A stretch of DNA of 64,000 nucleotides from JACPUW01 sp049115495. Its GTDB lineage: Bacteria > Bacteroidota > Bacteroidia > CAILMK01 > JACPUW01. The notes beneath the pieces are model-generated. The model ran no database searches. It was not told the DNA's origin and saw only the letters and a program-made list of their open reading frames with translations. Below are positions 53,363 through 60,893 of the stretch, piece by piece. Position numbers and translations under genes: made by a program. Location of the stretch: contig JAGDZV010000011.1 of NCBI GenBank assembly GCA_049115495.1, forward strand, positions 1 to 64,000. The letters are read 5' to 3'. How positions within the stretch are numbered: the first letter of the stretch is position 1; the number at the start of each line of letters is the position of its first letter.

Positions 53363-54229
53363 TTATAAATTTCTTAATTGTTCAAATAGTCTTTTTTGCT
53401 CTTCGGAAAGTGACTTAGGAACTTCTATCTCAATTTGCACATAGAAATCTCCGCTTCCGCCACCGGTGTTTGGAGCGCCAAGCCCTTTTAATCTTAGCTT
53501 TTTACCGCTTGAAGTGCCAGAAGCAATAGGCACATTAATGGTTTTTGTAGGGGTAGTTACGGAAACTTTACCGCCTAAAACCGCAGTAAATAAATCAATT
53601 GTGATCGTTTTATATAAATCGTTTCCCTTTTGCTCATAGTTAGGGTTTTGAGCTACTTGCAGCGTTATGTAAAGGTCGCCCCGTTCTCCACCACCTGCTG
53701 CATGGCCTCCTTTGCCTTTTACCCTAATCTTCTGCCCGTCATATGCACCGGGCTTTATCTTGATTTTTATTCGGTCGTTTTTGGCTTGAAGTACTTTTTC
53801 GGTTCCGTTAAAAGCTTCATCCCAACTTAATGGAAGATTGGCATCAAGGTCTTTGCCTTTATAAACGCTTTTACCTGTGCTCCATTCATCAAACCTGCCA
53901 CCAAAAAAAGAATTGAAAAAATCTGAAAAGCCACCACTGCCAAAGCCACCTGAAGATCTGCTGCCACCAAAACCACCAAAGCCTTGGTTTCCCATGTTCT
54001 CGTATTGTTTCCAGTTTGAGCCCATTTGGTCATATTTCTGCCTATTCTCAGCATTACCAAGAACTTCATAAGCTTCAGTAATTTCTTTAAAGCGAGCTTC
54101 GGCCTTGGCATTGCCTTCATTCTTGTCAGGATGATATTTTACAGCCAATTTTCGGTAGGCTTTCTTTATTTCATCTTGGCTGGCGCTTTTGCTTACTCCA
54201 AGTACTTTGTAGTAGTCTTTATAATCCAT
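53363..54229 (-). CDS. CbpA-like DnaJ-family co-chaperone
   Basis: 288 residues from ATG 54229 (MDYKDYYKVLGVSKSAS); an upstream frame start adds 19 unlikely residues. J domain 1-70 with HPD at 33-35, a Gly/Phe/Ser-rich region about 75-125, then the DnaJ C-terminal domains without a zinc-finger region, which makes it CbpA/DjlA-like rather than DnaJ itself. Works with DnaK in folding. First gene of the three-gene operon ending with thioredoxin. Confidence 0.93.
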   Translation of the reverse strand: MDYKDYYKVLGVSKSASQDEIKKAYRKLAVKYHPDKNEGNAKAEARFKEITEAYEVLGNAENRQKYDQMGSNWKQYENMGNQGFGGFGGSRSSGGFGSGGFSDFFNSFFGGRFDEWSTGKSVYKGKDLDANLPLSWDEAFNGTEKVLQAKNDRIKIKIKPGAYDGQKIRVKGKGGHAAGGGERGDLYITLQVAQNPNYEQKGNDLYKTITIDLFTAVLGGKVSVTTPTKTINVPIASGTSSGKKLRLKGLGAPNTGGGSGDFYVQIEIEVPKSLSEEQKRLFEQLRNL

Positions 54230-54348
54230 GCTCCTGTTTGTAAGTACACTTGTACAAATGAATTGCCAAATAAGCCATTCGGTCATTTTGCCGTTTTGCA
54301 GGTAGTTAAGGTGCTAAAGGGCTGACATTCTGTTAGAATAAAATCAAA

Positions 54349-54381
54349 AATGTCACCTTCAAACGAATTCAAGGTGACATT
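54349..54381 (-). terminator. Intrinsic terminator downstream of the prohibitin-like gene
   Basis: Perfect 11-bp inverted repeat AATGTCACCTT/AAGGTGACATT with an 11-base loop; on the minus strand it is followed by TTTGATTTTATT. It is 205 bases after the prohibitin-like stop and before the CbpA gene promoter region. The rest of 54230-54585 has no supported gene. Confidence 0.7.
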
Positions 54382-54585
54382 TAGAAAATGAGAAGGTGTA
54401 ATGTCATAAAATTACAATCGAGCGAATTTAAAATTCGGGTGGTTGCTTAAGTCGGATTTTAAATCAAGTCAATTATCACAGTTCTTAGCAAGAGGTCATT
54501 TAGATCTACCAACCGAAGGAAGAAATATTATGCGAAGATTAAGATTTAGGCATAAGATTTCTCACTTTTCGATATTACAAATTGG

Positions 54586-55578
54586 CTATTTGCCGCCCGT
54601 ATTAGTTACCATTTGTTGGTTCAACATGCTATTAAAAATACCACCATCATCGCTTGGTAAAACTGCAATTGAAACCTTTGATGCTAATTCTTTACTAATT
54701 AAAAAGCTGGCGTATTGAGGGTTATCTGCACACATTTTGGCTAGGCTGGTTTCTTTGGCAACGTCTAAGGCGTCAAGCTCTTTTTGCTTCATTATTTCTT
54801 GCGCTTTCAGTTTTTCGGCTTTGTCAAGATCAACTGCGGCTAGTTTACTTAGTCGCTCGGCTTCGGCACTTGCCATTATGCGATTTTTCTCAGCTTCGGC
54901 CGTAGCTCTCATTTTGCTTACTTCTGCTTCGGTCTGTGCTTTGGCAAGTGTTTGTAGTCTTCTCAATTTCTCAGTTCCTGCTGTAATCTCTGCAACATCA
55001 CCTTCCATTACGGCTTGAGCTTTACGTACTTCTCCCTCAGCTTTGGCTTTTTCTTCTTGGGCTTTAGCGTTTTCAATTGCCAATAGCTTCTCATTTTCAA
55101 TTAATGCTAACTTCTGTTCTTGCATACCAATTTTTTCTTTTGCTTCAGTATAGGCAGTAGGAAACGTAATTTGTGAAACTATTACTTCTTTAATAGTAAT
55201 ACCATCTTCTCCTAGTTCAGCGGCGAGTGCTTCTTTCACGGCTTTTATATAAGTGTCGCGTTCTTTGGTAAACACCTGATCTACATCTTCAAAAGTGTTT
55301 GAAACTTGAGAGACAATTTCAAACTGTCTTGGTGATAATACTAATGAATCGAATCGCCCGGGAGAGCCATAATTGTTTGTGAAATTCTCAATGTTTTCTA
55401 TGTGCCACCTGACCGAGACTTTAAGATCTAAAGGCACGCCATCGCCGAGCCTGACTTTTTCTAAGTAATGTGCATTTACTTGGTCTAATAAAATGTTGTT
55501 TTTTGGGGTAGTGTTTTGTTTGTGGCATGCCGCAAATAGACCCAGGCCTATAAGGGCAAAGAGAAGCCAATTCTTCAT
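54586..55578 (-). CDS. Prohibitin-family (SPFH) lipoprotein
   Basis: 330 residues. N-terminus MKNWLLFALIGLGLFAACHK is a lipoprotein signal with C18. SPFH domain about 30-170 (LKVSVRWHIENIENF, QVSNTFEDVDQVFTKERD, GITIKEVIVSQITFPTAY), then a long coiled coil rich in Glu/Lys/Ala (AEAEKNRIMASAEAERLSKL). Prohibitins oligomerise into membrane-bound rings and influence membrane protease activity. A lipid-anchored SPFH protein would put the ring outside the inner membrane (inference). Stand-alone gene. Confidence 0.88.
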   Translation of the reverse strand: MKNWLLFALIGLGLFAACHKQNTTPKNNILLDQVNAHYLEKVRLGDGVPLDLKVSVRWHIENIENFTNNYGSPGRFDSLVLSPRQFEIVSQVSNTFEDVDQVFTKERDTYIKAVKEALAAELGEDGITIKEVIVSQITFPTAYTEAKEKIGMQEQKLALIENEKLLAIENAKAQEEKAKAEGEVRKAQAVMEGDVAEITAGTEKLRRLQTLAKAQTEAEVSKMRATAEAEKNRIMASAEAERLSKLAAVDLDKAEKLKAQEIMKQKELDALDVAKETSLAKMCADNPQYASFLISKELASKVSIAVLPSDDGGIFNSMLNQQMVTNTGGK

Positions 55579-55722
55579 TGAGATTTAAGTGTTTAAGGTT
55601 GTAAAAAGGGGTGGGGCTTACCAGTTGCAACTAGATGTACACACGACAAACACTACGCACAATGTGGTATTTATATTATTATGTTTTTAAGTCTTTAAGA
55701 TACGTTAACAGTTGGGTGAAAA

Positions 55723-56238
55723 TTAGTCTCGCAAACGATTTAAAATCTTCAAAGCCGTTTTGTCAAATGATGCAGTGCTTTTGCCAAGCTGTTCTTGAAT
55801 ATTAGCAACAAGTTCTGATTTAATTACTGGGTACTTTAAAACGAGTTTTTCAAGAGCGTACATAGAGTGTACCTTTACTGAAACTGTTGAATTTGAATCG
55901 GATAGCCATTTAAAGAGTAGGTCTAGAGCATCTGGTTCAATAGCAGCATTGATCCCGTAAAGGCTCCAATATCTTGAAAATGAATGTCTAATATTCTTGT
56001 ACGTAGTTTCATTTCTTAATGCAAATAACTTGGGTTGTATTTCAATTAGTTTTTCAGGCGCCAACTCAGCAATATCAGATAATAGCCAAAAGAACCGCGA
56101 TGAAACCTTTTCGGGTTCATAAATTAGAGGAATGAGCAATGTTAAATTATAATTTTTGCCAACAAGTTGTGCGGCTAGTTCTTTGCGCCTAACTGCCAGA
56201 GAATTTGGTAGTTCTTGAATAAGTTGCCCAAGATTCAA
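55723..56238 (-). CDS. HEAT/ARM-like helical repeat protein
   Basis: 171 residues, all-helical, with two-helix repeats about 40 residues apart (LLSDIAELAPEKLIEIQPKL, LLFKWLSDSNSTVSVKVHS, YALEKLVLKYPVIKSELV). No catalytic motif. Cytoplasmic. Immediately after the GNAT gene (two-base gap), so co-transcribed. Likely a small protein-protein interaction module. Confidence 0.75.
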   Translation of the reverse strand: MNLGQLIQELPNSLAVRRKELAAQLVGKNYNLTLLIPLIYEPEKVSSRFFWLLSDIAELAPEKLIEIQPKLFALRNETTYKNIRHSFSRYWSLYGINAAIEPDALDLLFKWLSDSNSTVSVKVHSMYALEKLVLKYPVIKSELVANIQEQLGKSTASFDKTALKILNRLRD

Positions 56239-56240
56239 GA

Positions 56241-56678
56241 CTATAATTTTTTAATGAAATGAACTAAACGGTCTTCTTCTTCAAATCCAATTCCCAAGTG
56301 AAAATCAATTGAATTTTGATTGTTGAGCCAAGTGTCTGAGCCCATTTCTGTACACCCTTTTGATTTTATCCAAGCCTCGCCTTTTTTTAGGAGTTTTTTT
56401 GCAAGTCCTTTGCCCCTATATTCGCTTTCAATAAAAATTGCTTCGAGGTAACCGGTGGGCGATGAGCTTGCACCCTCAACATAGTCGTGCCTAACTGATA
56501 CCATTATAAAACCAATGGATTTGTGATTATCGAAGGCGATGTAAATTAATTGATTACTGTTGCTTACAAATCTTTTTAGGTCATGTATCAAGTCTTCATC
56601 ACTATAATTAGGATAAAGCTTTCTTGAGAGGCTATAAAGGGTCTCAAAATTTTCGGGTTCGTACTCAGTAATTAGCAT
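56241..56678 (-). CDS. GNAT acetyltransferase resembling AAC(6')-I
   Basis: 145 residues. Acetyl-CoA binding motif ESEYRGKGLAKKLLKKG (R/QxxGxG/A as RGKGLA). The overall sequence SVRHDYVEG, GYLEAIFIES, GCTEMGSDTWLNN, FHLGIGFEEEDRLVHF closely follows the layout of aminoglycoside 6'-N-acetyltransferases of the AAC(6')-I type. Chromosomal copies of this family may have housekeeping roles; drug modification is not shown by the sequence alone. Confidence 0.82.
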   Translation of the reverse strand: MLITEYEPENFETLYSLSRKLYPNYSDEDLIHDLKRFVSNSNQLIYIAFDNHKSIGFIMVSVRHDYVEGASSSPTGYLEAIFIESEYRGKGLAKKLLKKGEAWIKSKGCTEMGSDTWLNNQNSIDFHLGIGFEEEDRLVHFIKKL

Positions 56679-56695
56679 TTCGAATTTTCATTATG

Positions 56696-57319
56696 CTACT
56701 CTTGTTGTAGCCAATTAAATTTATTGTTTTTCCAAAATATGAAGCCACCACCACATGACTCTTGAGCGTGTAGAAAAAGAGCATCATAATCTAAAACTAC
56801 CTTTTCTGAATCGGGGACGTCTTTGTAATCTCTAAAGTCATCAATGTAATTGCTCCAAAGCGTATCGCCTGTAGGTACTCTTTCAAAAATGTCTGCCCAA
56901 CCAAAGTTATCGATATAATCATTTTGACCAAAAAGGTAATAACTAGAGGCGTTGTTTTGATTTATAATACACAAGCCAATTTGGTCATCTTTTTCTACTA
57001 ATACGGCAAGGTCTTCAGTCCCGTCACCATAAAAATCACCTTCAATATAATTGGTTTCAAATCTGTTGGTTATCGAGAATGTATTGAGTTCATCAAACTG
57101 CCAGAGTAGGTTGTTTATGGAATCAGCAGAAATCATGTAAGTGGTCGAAAGTGTATCTAAAGAATTGGTAATACTCGCTTCAACATGAATTGATTCTTTG
57201 GGAACACTCTTTTCAATACTCTTTTGAGTAGTATCTAGATGAATATTAGTATTTGACTCTGACTTTGGACTACATGAAGACACATAAATTGTGATAAGAG
57301 AAAAGATGAAGTTTTTCAT
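56696..57319 (-). CDS. Lipoprotein, unrecognised
   Basis: 207 residues. Lipobox TIYVSSC (C16). A linker rich in Ser/Thr, then a domain with FYGDGTEDLAVLVEKDDQIGL, an FG-GAP-like Ca2+-loop (YGDGTEDL), and GGGFIFWKNNKFNWL at the end. Such segments occur in lipoproteins that carry single propeller blades. Cluster of minus-strand genes 57319-55723; function unknown. Confidence 0.7.
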   Translation of the reverse strand: MKNFIFSLITIYVSSCSPKSESNTNIHLDTTQKSIEKSVPKESIHVEASITNSLDTLSTTYMISADSINNLLWQFDELNTFSITNRFETNYIEGDFYGDGTEDLAVLVEKDDQIGLCIINQNNASSYYLFGQNDYIDNFGWADIFERVPTGDTLWSNYIDDFRDYKDVPDSEKVVLDYDALFLHAQESCGGGFIFWKNNKFNWLQQE

Positions 57320-57425
57320 TTGATTTTCTGTCCAATCATTTTTGAAATTACATATTTACAGGAATAAAGGTGATTATCCCAGCAAATTTGAAATTAGACC
57401 GAGAGTATTCAGGGATAACTAAGAT

Positions 57426-58154
57426 TTATGCCATCTCTTCTTCGAGCATAGATTCTATGGTATTTTTAATTGTTGGTATCGCTTCATAGAGCTGACTGTA
57501 ACCTTCAATTATAAAGTACACCTCTTGCATTTTATCTTTTCTATAAGTAGTGTTCAAAATGGTTTTAATATCAAATTCTTTATGCTCGGGTTCATTTGAC
57601 AATGAGTATTTAGATTCTCCAAAAGATGATAGAATACCCGCTCCATAGATTTTTAAATTGTTGTTTTCATTGATAAGGCCAAATTCAGCGGTATACCAAT
57701 ATATTCTAGAGAGTAAATGAATTGCTCTATCATTATTAAGCCAGGCTTTGCCCAGCTTGCTCAACTCTTGTAAAAAATTAGCAAAGTGAGGGTTGGTAAG
57801 CATTGGTACATGCGCAAATACATCATGAAACATGTCAGGCTCTTCTAAATAATCGAGCTCCGACATTTTTCTTACCCATGTAGTGGCTGGGAATTTCTTA
57901 GCACTCATTAAATCAAAGAAAGTATCATCGGCAACTATACCTGGAACAGCATAAACTTGCCAGCCGGTAAGTTTTTGCAATAGCTCATTAGTGTTGCTAA
58001 AATTAGGAATGACATTGCCATTGAATGCAATGCGATCTAAACCTTGCAAGTATTCATTAGTGGCCATTGTTTCAAGCTGAGCCATTTGTCTGTCAAACAA
58101 GATCTTCCATACCTGCTGATGTTCATTGGTGTAGTTTGAGTAATTCTGTTTCAT
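57426..58154 (-). CDS. phhA: Phenylalanine 4-hydroxylase (pterin-dependent)
   Basis: 242 residues, the length of bacterial enzymes with no regulatory domain. Iron ligands of the 2-His-1-carboxylate triad: H110 and H115 in PDMFHDVFAHVPML, E157 in IYWYTAEFGL. It converts Phe to Tyr with O2 and tetrahydropterin, in the cytoplasm. ATG 58154; the preceding 150 bases hold a leader ORF with five Tyr codons and a terminator, so transcription is predicted to depend on tyrosine supply. In this organism it would then be a tyrosine-making enzyme and not only catabolic. Confidence 0.95.
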   Translation of the reverse strand: MKQNYSNYTNEHQQVWKILFDRQMAQLETMATNEYLQGLDRIAFNGNVIPNFSNTNELLQKLTGWQVYAVPGIVADDTFFDLMSAKKFPATTWVRKMSELDYLEEPDMFHDVFAHVPMLTNPHFANFLQELSKLGKAWLNNDRAIHLLSRIYWYTAEFGLINENNNLKIYGAGILSSFGESKYSLSNEPEHKEFDIKTILNTTYRKDKMQEVYFIIEGYSQLYEAIPTIKNTIESMLEEEMA

Positions 58155-58174
58155 TTCTAAGCTTTTTGGTCATT

Positions 58175-58206
58175 AAAAAACCCGATTCTGTTTAGGAATC
58201 GGGTTT
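58175..58206 (-). terminator. Attenuator terminator in the phhA leader
   Basis: Minus strand: AAACCCGATTC (58206-58196), loop CTAAACA, GAATCGGGTTT (58188-58178) and T run to 58175. An 11-bp stem that ends 21 bases before the phhA start codon. Its 5' arm (CCGATTCC, 58202-58195) can alternatively pair with GGGAGTTGG at the end of the leader ORF (58251-58243). Confidence 0.85.
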
Positions 58207-58239
58207 GTATTTTTTGTGCAAGTAAATCACAACATACGC

Positions 58240-58299
58240 TTACCAACTCCCTTTGGGGAATAGATAATAGTAATAATATGTGTTGTTTACCTTGTGCAT
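58240..58299 (-). CDS. Tyr-rich leader peptide of phhA
   Basis: 19 codons, MHKVNNTYYYYYLFPKGSW, stop TAA at 58242-58240. Codons 8-12 are five consecutive Tyr (TAT TAT TAC TAT TAT), followed by Leu and Phe, and Trp at 19. The stop is 33 bases before the attenuator hairpin. The last three codons (GGGAGTTGG) are complementary with two G:U pairs more than eight bases to the terminator's 5' arm. Stalling at Tyr codons would leave this segment free, favouring antitermination. This is the arrangement of classical amino acid operon leaders. Predicted from sequence; translation not demonstrated. Confidence 0.8.
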   Translation of the reverse strand: MHKVNNTYYYYYLFPKGSW

Positions 58300-58303
58300 A
58301 AAT

Positions 58304-58311
58304 CAAATATA
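58304..58311 (-). promoter_or_regulatory. -7 promoter element before the phhA leader
   Basis: TATATTTG on the minus strand is an exact TAnnTTTG. Transcription would start near or at the leader ATG (58299), giving a leaderless or nearly leaderless leader mRNA. A second candidate, TACTTTCT just upstream, would leave about 10 bases. No clear -33 element. Confidence 0.5.
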
Positions 58312-58351
58312 GTAGAAAGTACTATATGTTTTTAAATACTATCTAAATAAT

Positions 58352-59158
58352 TTAGCAACCTTCTATACCATAAAAGAAATTAAACTCTTGTTTTACAGGA
58401 TTGCCTTGTGCATCTTTAGCCGGAGACCAAGTGCCGGGCATACTTTTTATAAGCTCAACCATATTGGCGTCAATATCTTTTTGGCCACTTGCCATTTCAG
58501 TTACCACTCTTGTTACTTCACCCTTTTTGTTTATACAAAATGCTACTCTACCGGGCCATAACCTTTCCCAATCAATGCCTGCCATGTATTTGTTGTTTGC
58601 GCTTCTCATAAGATTATATAAAGAATCAAGCCCAAGTGAATATTCAGCTGATTGATCTGGTACAACTGTGATGTGATAAACCAATCGATAATCTTCTAGT
58701 AGTCCGCTTTCTGAGTTGGCAAATTTGCAATTAGATGCAATAAAGAAATTAGAAGAAATGCTCATTTCATTAAGCATTGTTTTTTGTTGGGGGCTTAAAG
58801 CCTCACCATCGCTGTATAAATAGGTTTGGTCTTTATTGGGGAACGTGTCAACCTTATTGTAAGCAAATTCTGAAAGTCTATCAATGTCAGGAGCATCATA
58901 GGGTAGCAAATCAAATATAGAATTTGCTTTAGCTACTTGGCTTTTCGTAACTGCGGTATTAAAACGATGACCTATTCTATAAATGAATTCTTCACTTTGA
59001 AAAGGGCCTATTTCTTGGCTAGTAAGCTCATTTTCTTCATCAACTTCAGCGCAAGAAACTTCAGTATTTAGGTCAGTTTCAGAAAGCTTAACGTATCCAA
59101 AGGTGGCAATGCTTACAAGCAACAATGATGAAACAGTAATTAAGAATGATTTTTTCAT
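58352..59158 (-). CDS. Exported protein with TonB-like C-terminal domain
   Basis: 268 residues. Signal peptide MKKSFLITVSSLLLVSIATF; two acidic-rich linkers; C-terminal about 90 residues (WPGRVAFCINKKGEVTRVVT, DANMVELIKSMPGTWSPAKD, FNFFYGIEGC) resemble the TonB C-terminal fold used for signalling or for TonB-type partners, with two Cys that can bridge. No proline-rich spacer nor anchor of a true TonB. Divergent from the membrane regulator with four phased GTAAA repeats between them, hence a likely target of that regulator. Confidence 0.7.
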   Translation of the reverse strand: MKKSFLITVSSLLLVSIATFGYVKLSETDLNTEVSCAEVDEENELTSQEIGPFQSEEFIYRIGHRFNTAVTKSQVAKANSIFDLLPYDAPDIDRLSEFAYNKVDTFPNKDQTYLYSDGEALSPQQKTMLNEMSISSNFFIASNCKFANSESGLLEDYRLVYHITVVPDQSAEYSLGLDSLYNLMRSANNKYMAGIDWERLWPGRVAFCINKKGEVTRVVTEMASGQKDIDANMVELIKSMPGTWSPAKDAQGNPVKQEFNFFYGIEGC

Positions 59159-59210
59159 GAAATGATATTTTATTGGTTCTACTCGAAACTACCTTTACGT
59201 TGAAGCATGG

Positions 59211-59249
59211 GCGTAAATCAAATGTAAAATGATGTAAATCTTATGTAAA
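59211..59249 (+). promoter_or_regulatory. Four helically phased direct repeats, candidate regulator-binding array
   Basis: GTAAA occurs at 59213, 59224, 59234 and 59245, spacing 11, 10 and 11 bases, with the fuller unit ATGTAAA in the last three (59222, 59232, 59243). OmpR/PhoB-type winged helices bind such tandem direct repeats of 10-11 bp. The array lies between divergent promoters, one of which drives a winged-helix regulator. Confidence 0.65.
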
Positions 59250-59275
59250 ACTGTGATTAGCGTACTGTTTTACAA

Positions 59276-59283
59276 TAGTTTTG
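59276..59283 (+). promoter_or_regulatory. -7 promoter element of the membrane regulator gene
   Basis: TAGTTTTG is an exact TAnnTTTG, 11 bases before the ATG at 59294 and about 27 bases downstream of the repeat array. Confidence 0.5.
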
Positions 59284-59293
59284 TTTGGTGCCA

Positions 59294-60175
59294 ATGCTTA
59301 AGTTTTTAAAACCAATTTTAGCCTTTGTATTTCTATTTTCATTTCAAATAGAAGGAAAAAGTAATGCTCAAAGAATAGAGCAACGAAACGAAGTTGCGCT
59401 GCGGCTCATTGCACATAATTTATTGCACAGTGCGGGCGATAGCACATCAAGGGTGCTACCTATAGTTAGAAAAGATGATTCGTATTTAATCCAATTTGAA
59501 AATGAATTTGCCTTTAGGCCTGATACTTTGGTTGAGATAATTAATAGGGTAATTACTGAAAACGAAATTGCAGGCGGTTACAATGTTCAAGTATTGAGTT
59601 GCGATAGCCAAAAAGTGGTGCATGCCTTTGAAGTTGACTTTACCCAATACAACAATATGCTTCCATGCCGCGGAAGAAATCAGCCAAAGGCCTGTTACGA
59701 GATTGAAATAACCTTGTTTGGTGTGGATGCAGGCTCAGAAAATGCGAGTGAATTAAGTGCAGAACCAAATCACGAAGTAAAAACCAAGTATTTACTCATA
59801 CCGCTTGTGCTTGTAATTGTAGCAGGTGGAGCAATTTACAAGCTTAAAAGTGGCGATGAGGACAAACAGTCTAATGATTCAATAGCTATTGGAAATTACA
59901 AATTGAATAAACTAACCGCTGAGCTAGAGTTTGAAGGCAAAGTTGAAGTACTTTCTACAAAGGAACTTGAGCTTCTTTTGCTTCTACACTCAAATGCTAA
60001 CGAAACTGTTGAACGTGAGCAAATTTTGAGTAAAGTATGGAACGATGAAGGTGCATATGTTGGGAGAACACTTGATGTATTCATCTCAAAGCTTAGAAAG
60101 AAGCTTGAAGCCGATGAACAGCTGAAAATTGTAAATGTGAGAGGGGTGGGGTATAGGCTCCTGATGAAAAATTAA
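59294..60175 (+). CDS. Membrane-tethered winged-helix regulator with inverted topology
   Basis: 293 residues from ATG 59294. Signal peptide or first span 1-20; extracytoplasmic domain about 25-160 with cysteines (SCDSQK, PCRGRNQPKACYE); membrane span about 165-184 (YLLIPLVLVIVAGGAIYKL); OmpR-type winged helix about 195-293 (STKELELLLLLHSNANETVE, VWNDEGAYVGRTLDVFISKL, NVRGVGYRLL). ToxR/CadC proteins carry the DNA-binding domain at the N-terminus; here it is C-terminal, after the span. Likely senses an envelope signal and binds the repeats upstream. Stop at 60173-60175. Confidence 0.85.
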   Translation: MLKFLKPILAFVFLFSFQIEGKSNAQRIEQRNEVALRLIAHNLLHSAGDSTSRVLPIVRKDDSYLIQFENEFAFRPDTLVEIINRVITENEIAGGYNVQVLSCDSQKVVHAFEVDFTQYNNMLPCRGRNQPKACYEIEITLFGVDAGSENASELSAEPNHEVKTKYLLIPLVLVIVAGGAIYKLKSGDEDKQSNDSIAIGNYKLNKLTAELEFEGKVEVLSTKELELLLLLHSNANETVEREQILSKVWNDEGAYVGRTLDVFISKLRKKLEADEQLKIVNVRGVGYRLLMKN

Positions 60176-60716
60176 TCTTGAAGACTTACCAAATAAGATC
60201 CTTTGTCAACTTAAATATTCTGCGTTGAATTTATTATAGAAGTAACTGTGCCAGCAAAGTTTTCTTCAACAATTCTTTCGTTTATACCCTAGTTCATAAT
60301 TTCTCCCATATTCATGCCGTGAGTGGTGGTGCATGATAAATTGTTGGATACCTATATTATGCTTGCCCCTGATTCGCTAAGGTTTCTATTTAACTTATAA
60401 GTTTTTACTAAAGGAAATTCAGAGGGAATATGATGATAGATTCGGTTTTGGGGACAGTATGGGTTTCTATAACAGCAGTTATCTGATGTCTTTGATTCCT
60501 AATAGAAAATTTGTGAGCATTAAAATCATTTCCCCGCACTTTTGCGGTCATATTAATCTCATGCGTTTTATCTATCGGTTCTTACGTATTGTCAGGATTA
60601 TTGCAAGACGAATACCAGAGTGTTAGCTTAAAGAGAGCAGATAAAGTGAGATGTAACTTTCAATTATGCACAGCTATTTGTTTTCACTAAAATGCTCATT
60701 TGTTTATTAAATAGTT
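60176..60716. other. Gene-poor interval with one weak ORF
   Basis: No supported gene. On the minus strand, a 47-codon frame (60408-60551) starting MTAKVRGNDFNAHKFSIRNQ shows moderately protein-like composition but no family and no clear promoter; it may be a gene remnant. No repeats or hairpins stand out. Confidence 0.3.
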
Positions 60717-60893
60717 CTATAGCACAAATAGGCCAAACATTAGTAAGGCAAATGCGCTAACCGTAGCAATTATAAGTAATAGGGTTTTCCACCAAGGTGG
60801 CTCCGTATCATTAGGATCTCCATAATTTGACCTTCCGGTTTGAAACCTATTGTTTTGACTATTGTGCCGTCCATTAAATGGTCCTGAAAACAT
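60717..60893 (-). CDS. Small single-span membrane protein
   Basis: 58 residues. N-terminal polar part MFSGPFNGRHNSQNNRFQTG followed by PPWWKTLLL and a membrane span (LLLIIATVSAFALLMFGLFV). Its ATG directly follows the stop of the upstream outer-membrane protein gene (TAAATG), a strong sign of translational coupling. Conserved aromatic PPWW before the span. Function unknown; probably acts with the neighbouring barrel protein. Confidence 0.65.
   Translation of the reverse strand: MFSGPFNGRHNSQNNRFQTGRSNYGDPNDTEPPWWKTLLLIIATVSAFALLMFGLFVL

Noticed and set aside
54349..54381. GTCACCTT...AAGGTGAC as an additional sulfur-regulon operator
   Set aside because: It shares half-site letters with the SQR region, but the spacer is 11 bases and it ends in a T-rich run on the minus strand, so a terminator is the simpler reading.
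54443..54585. Plus-strand frame reading SQLSQFLARGHLDLP between the CbpA and prohibitin-like genes
   Set aside because: It looked like a transposase fragment, but no family motif could be confirmed, no start signal precedes it and its 3' part lies antisense inside the prohibitin-like gene.
60408..60551. 47-codon minus-strand frame MTAKVRGNDFNAHK
   Set aside because: Not called as a gene because no promoter, homologue or coupling to a neighbour was seen; recorded only in the gap entry.
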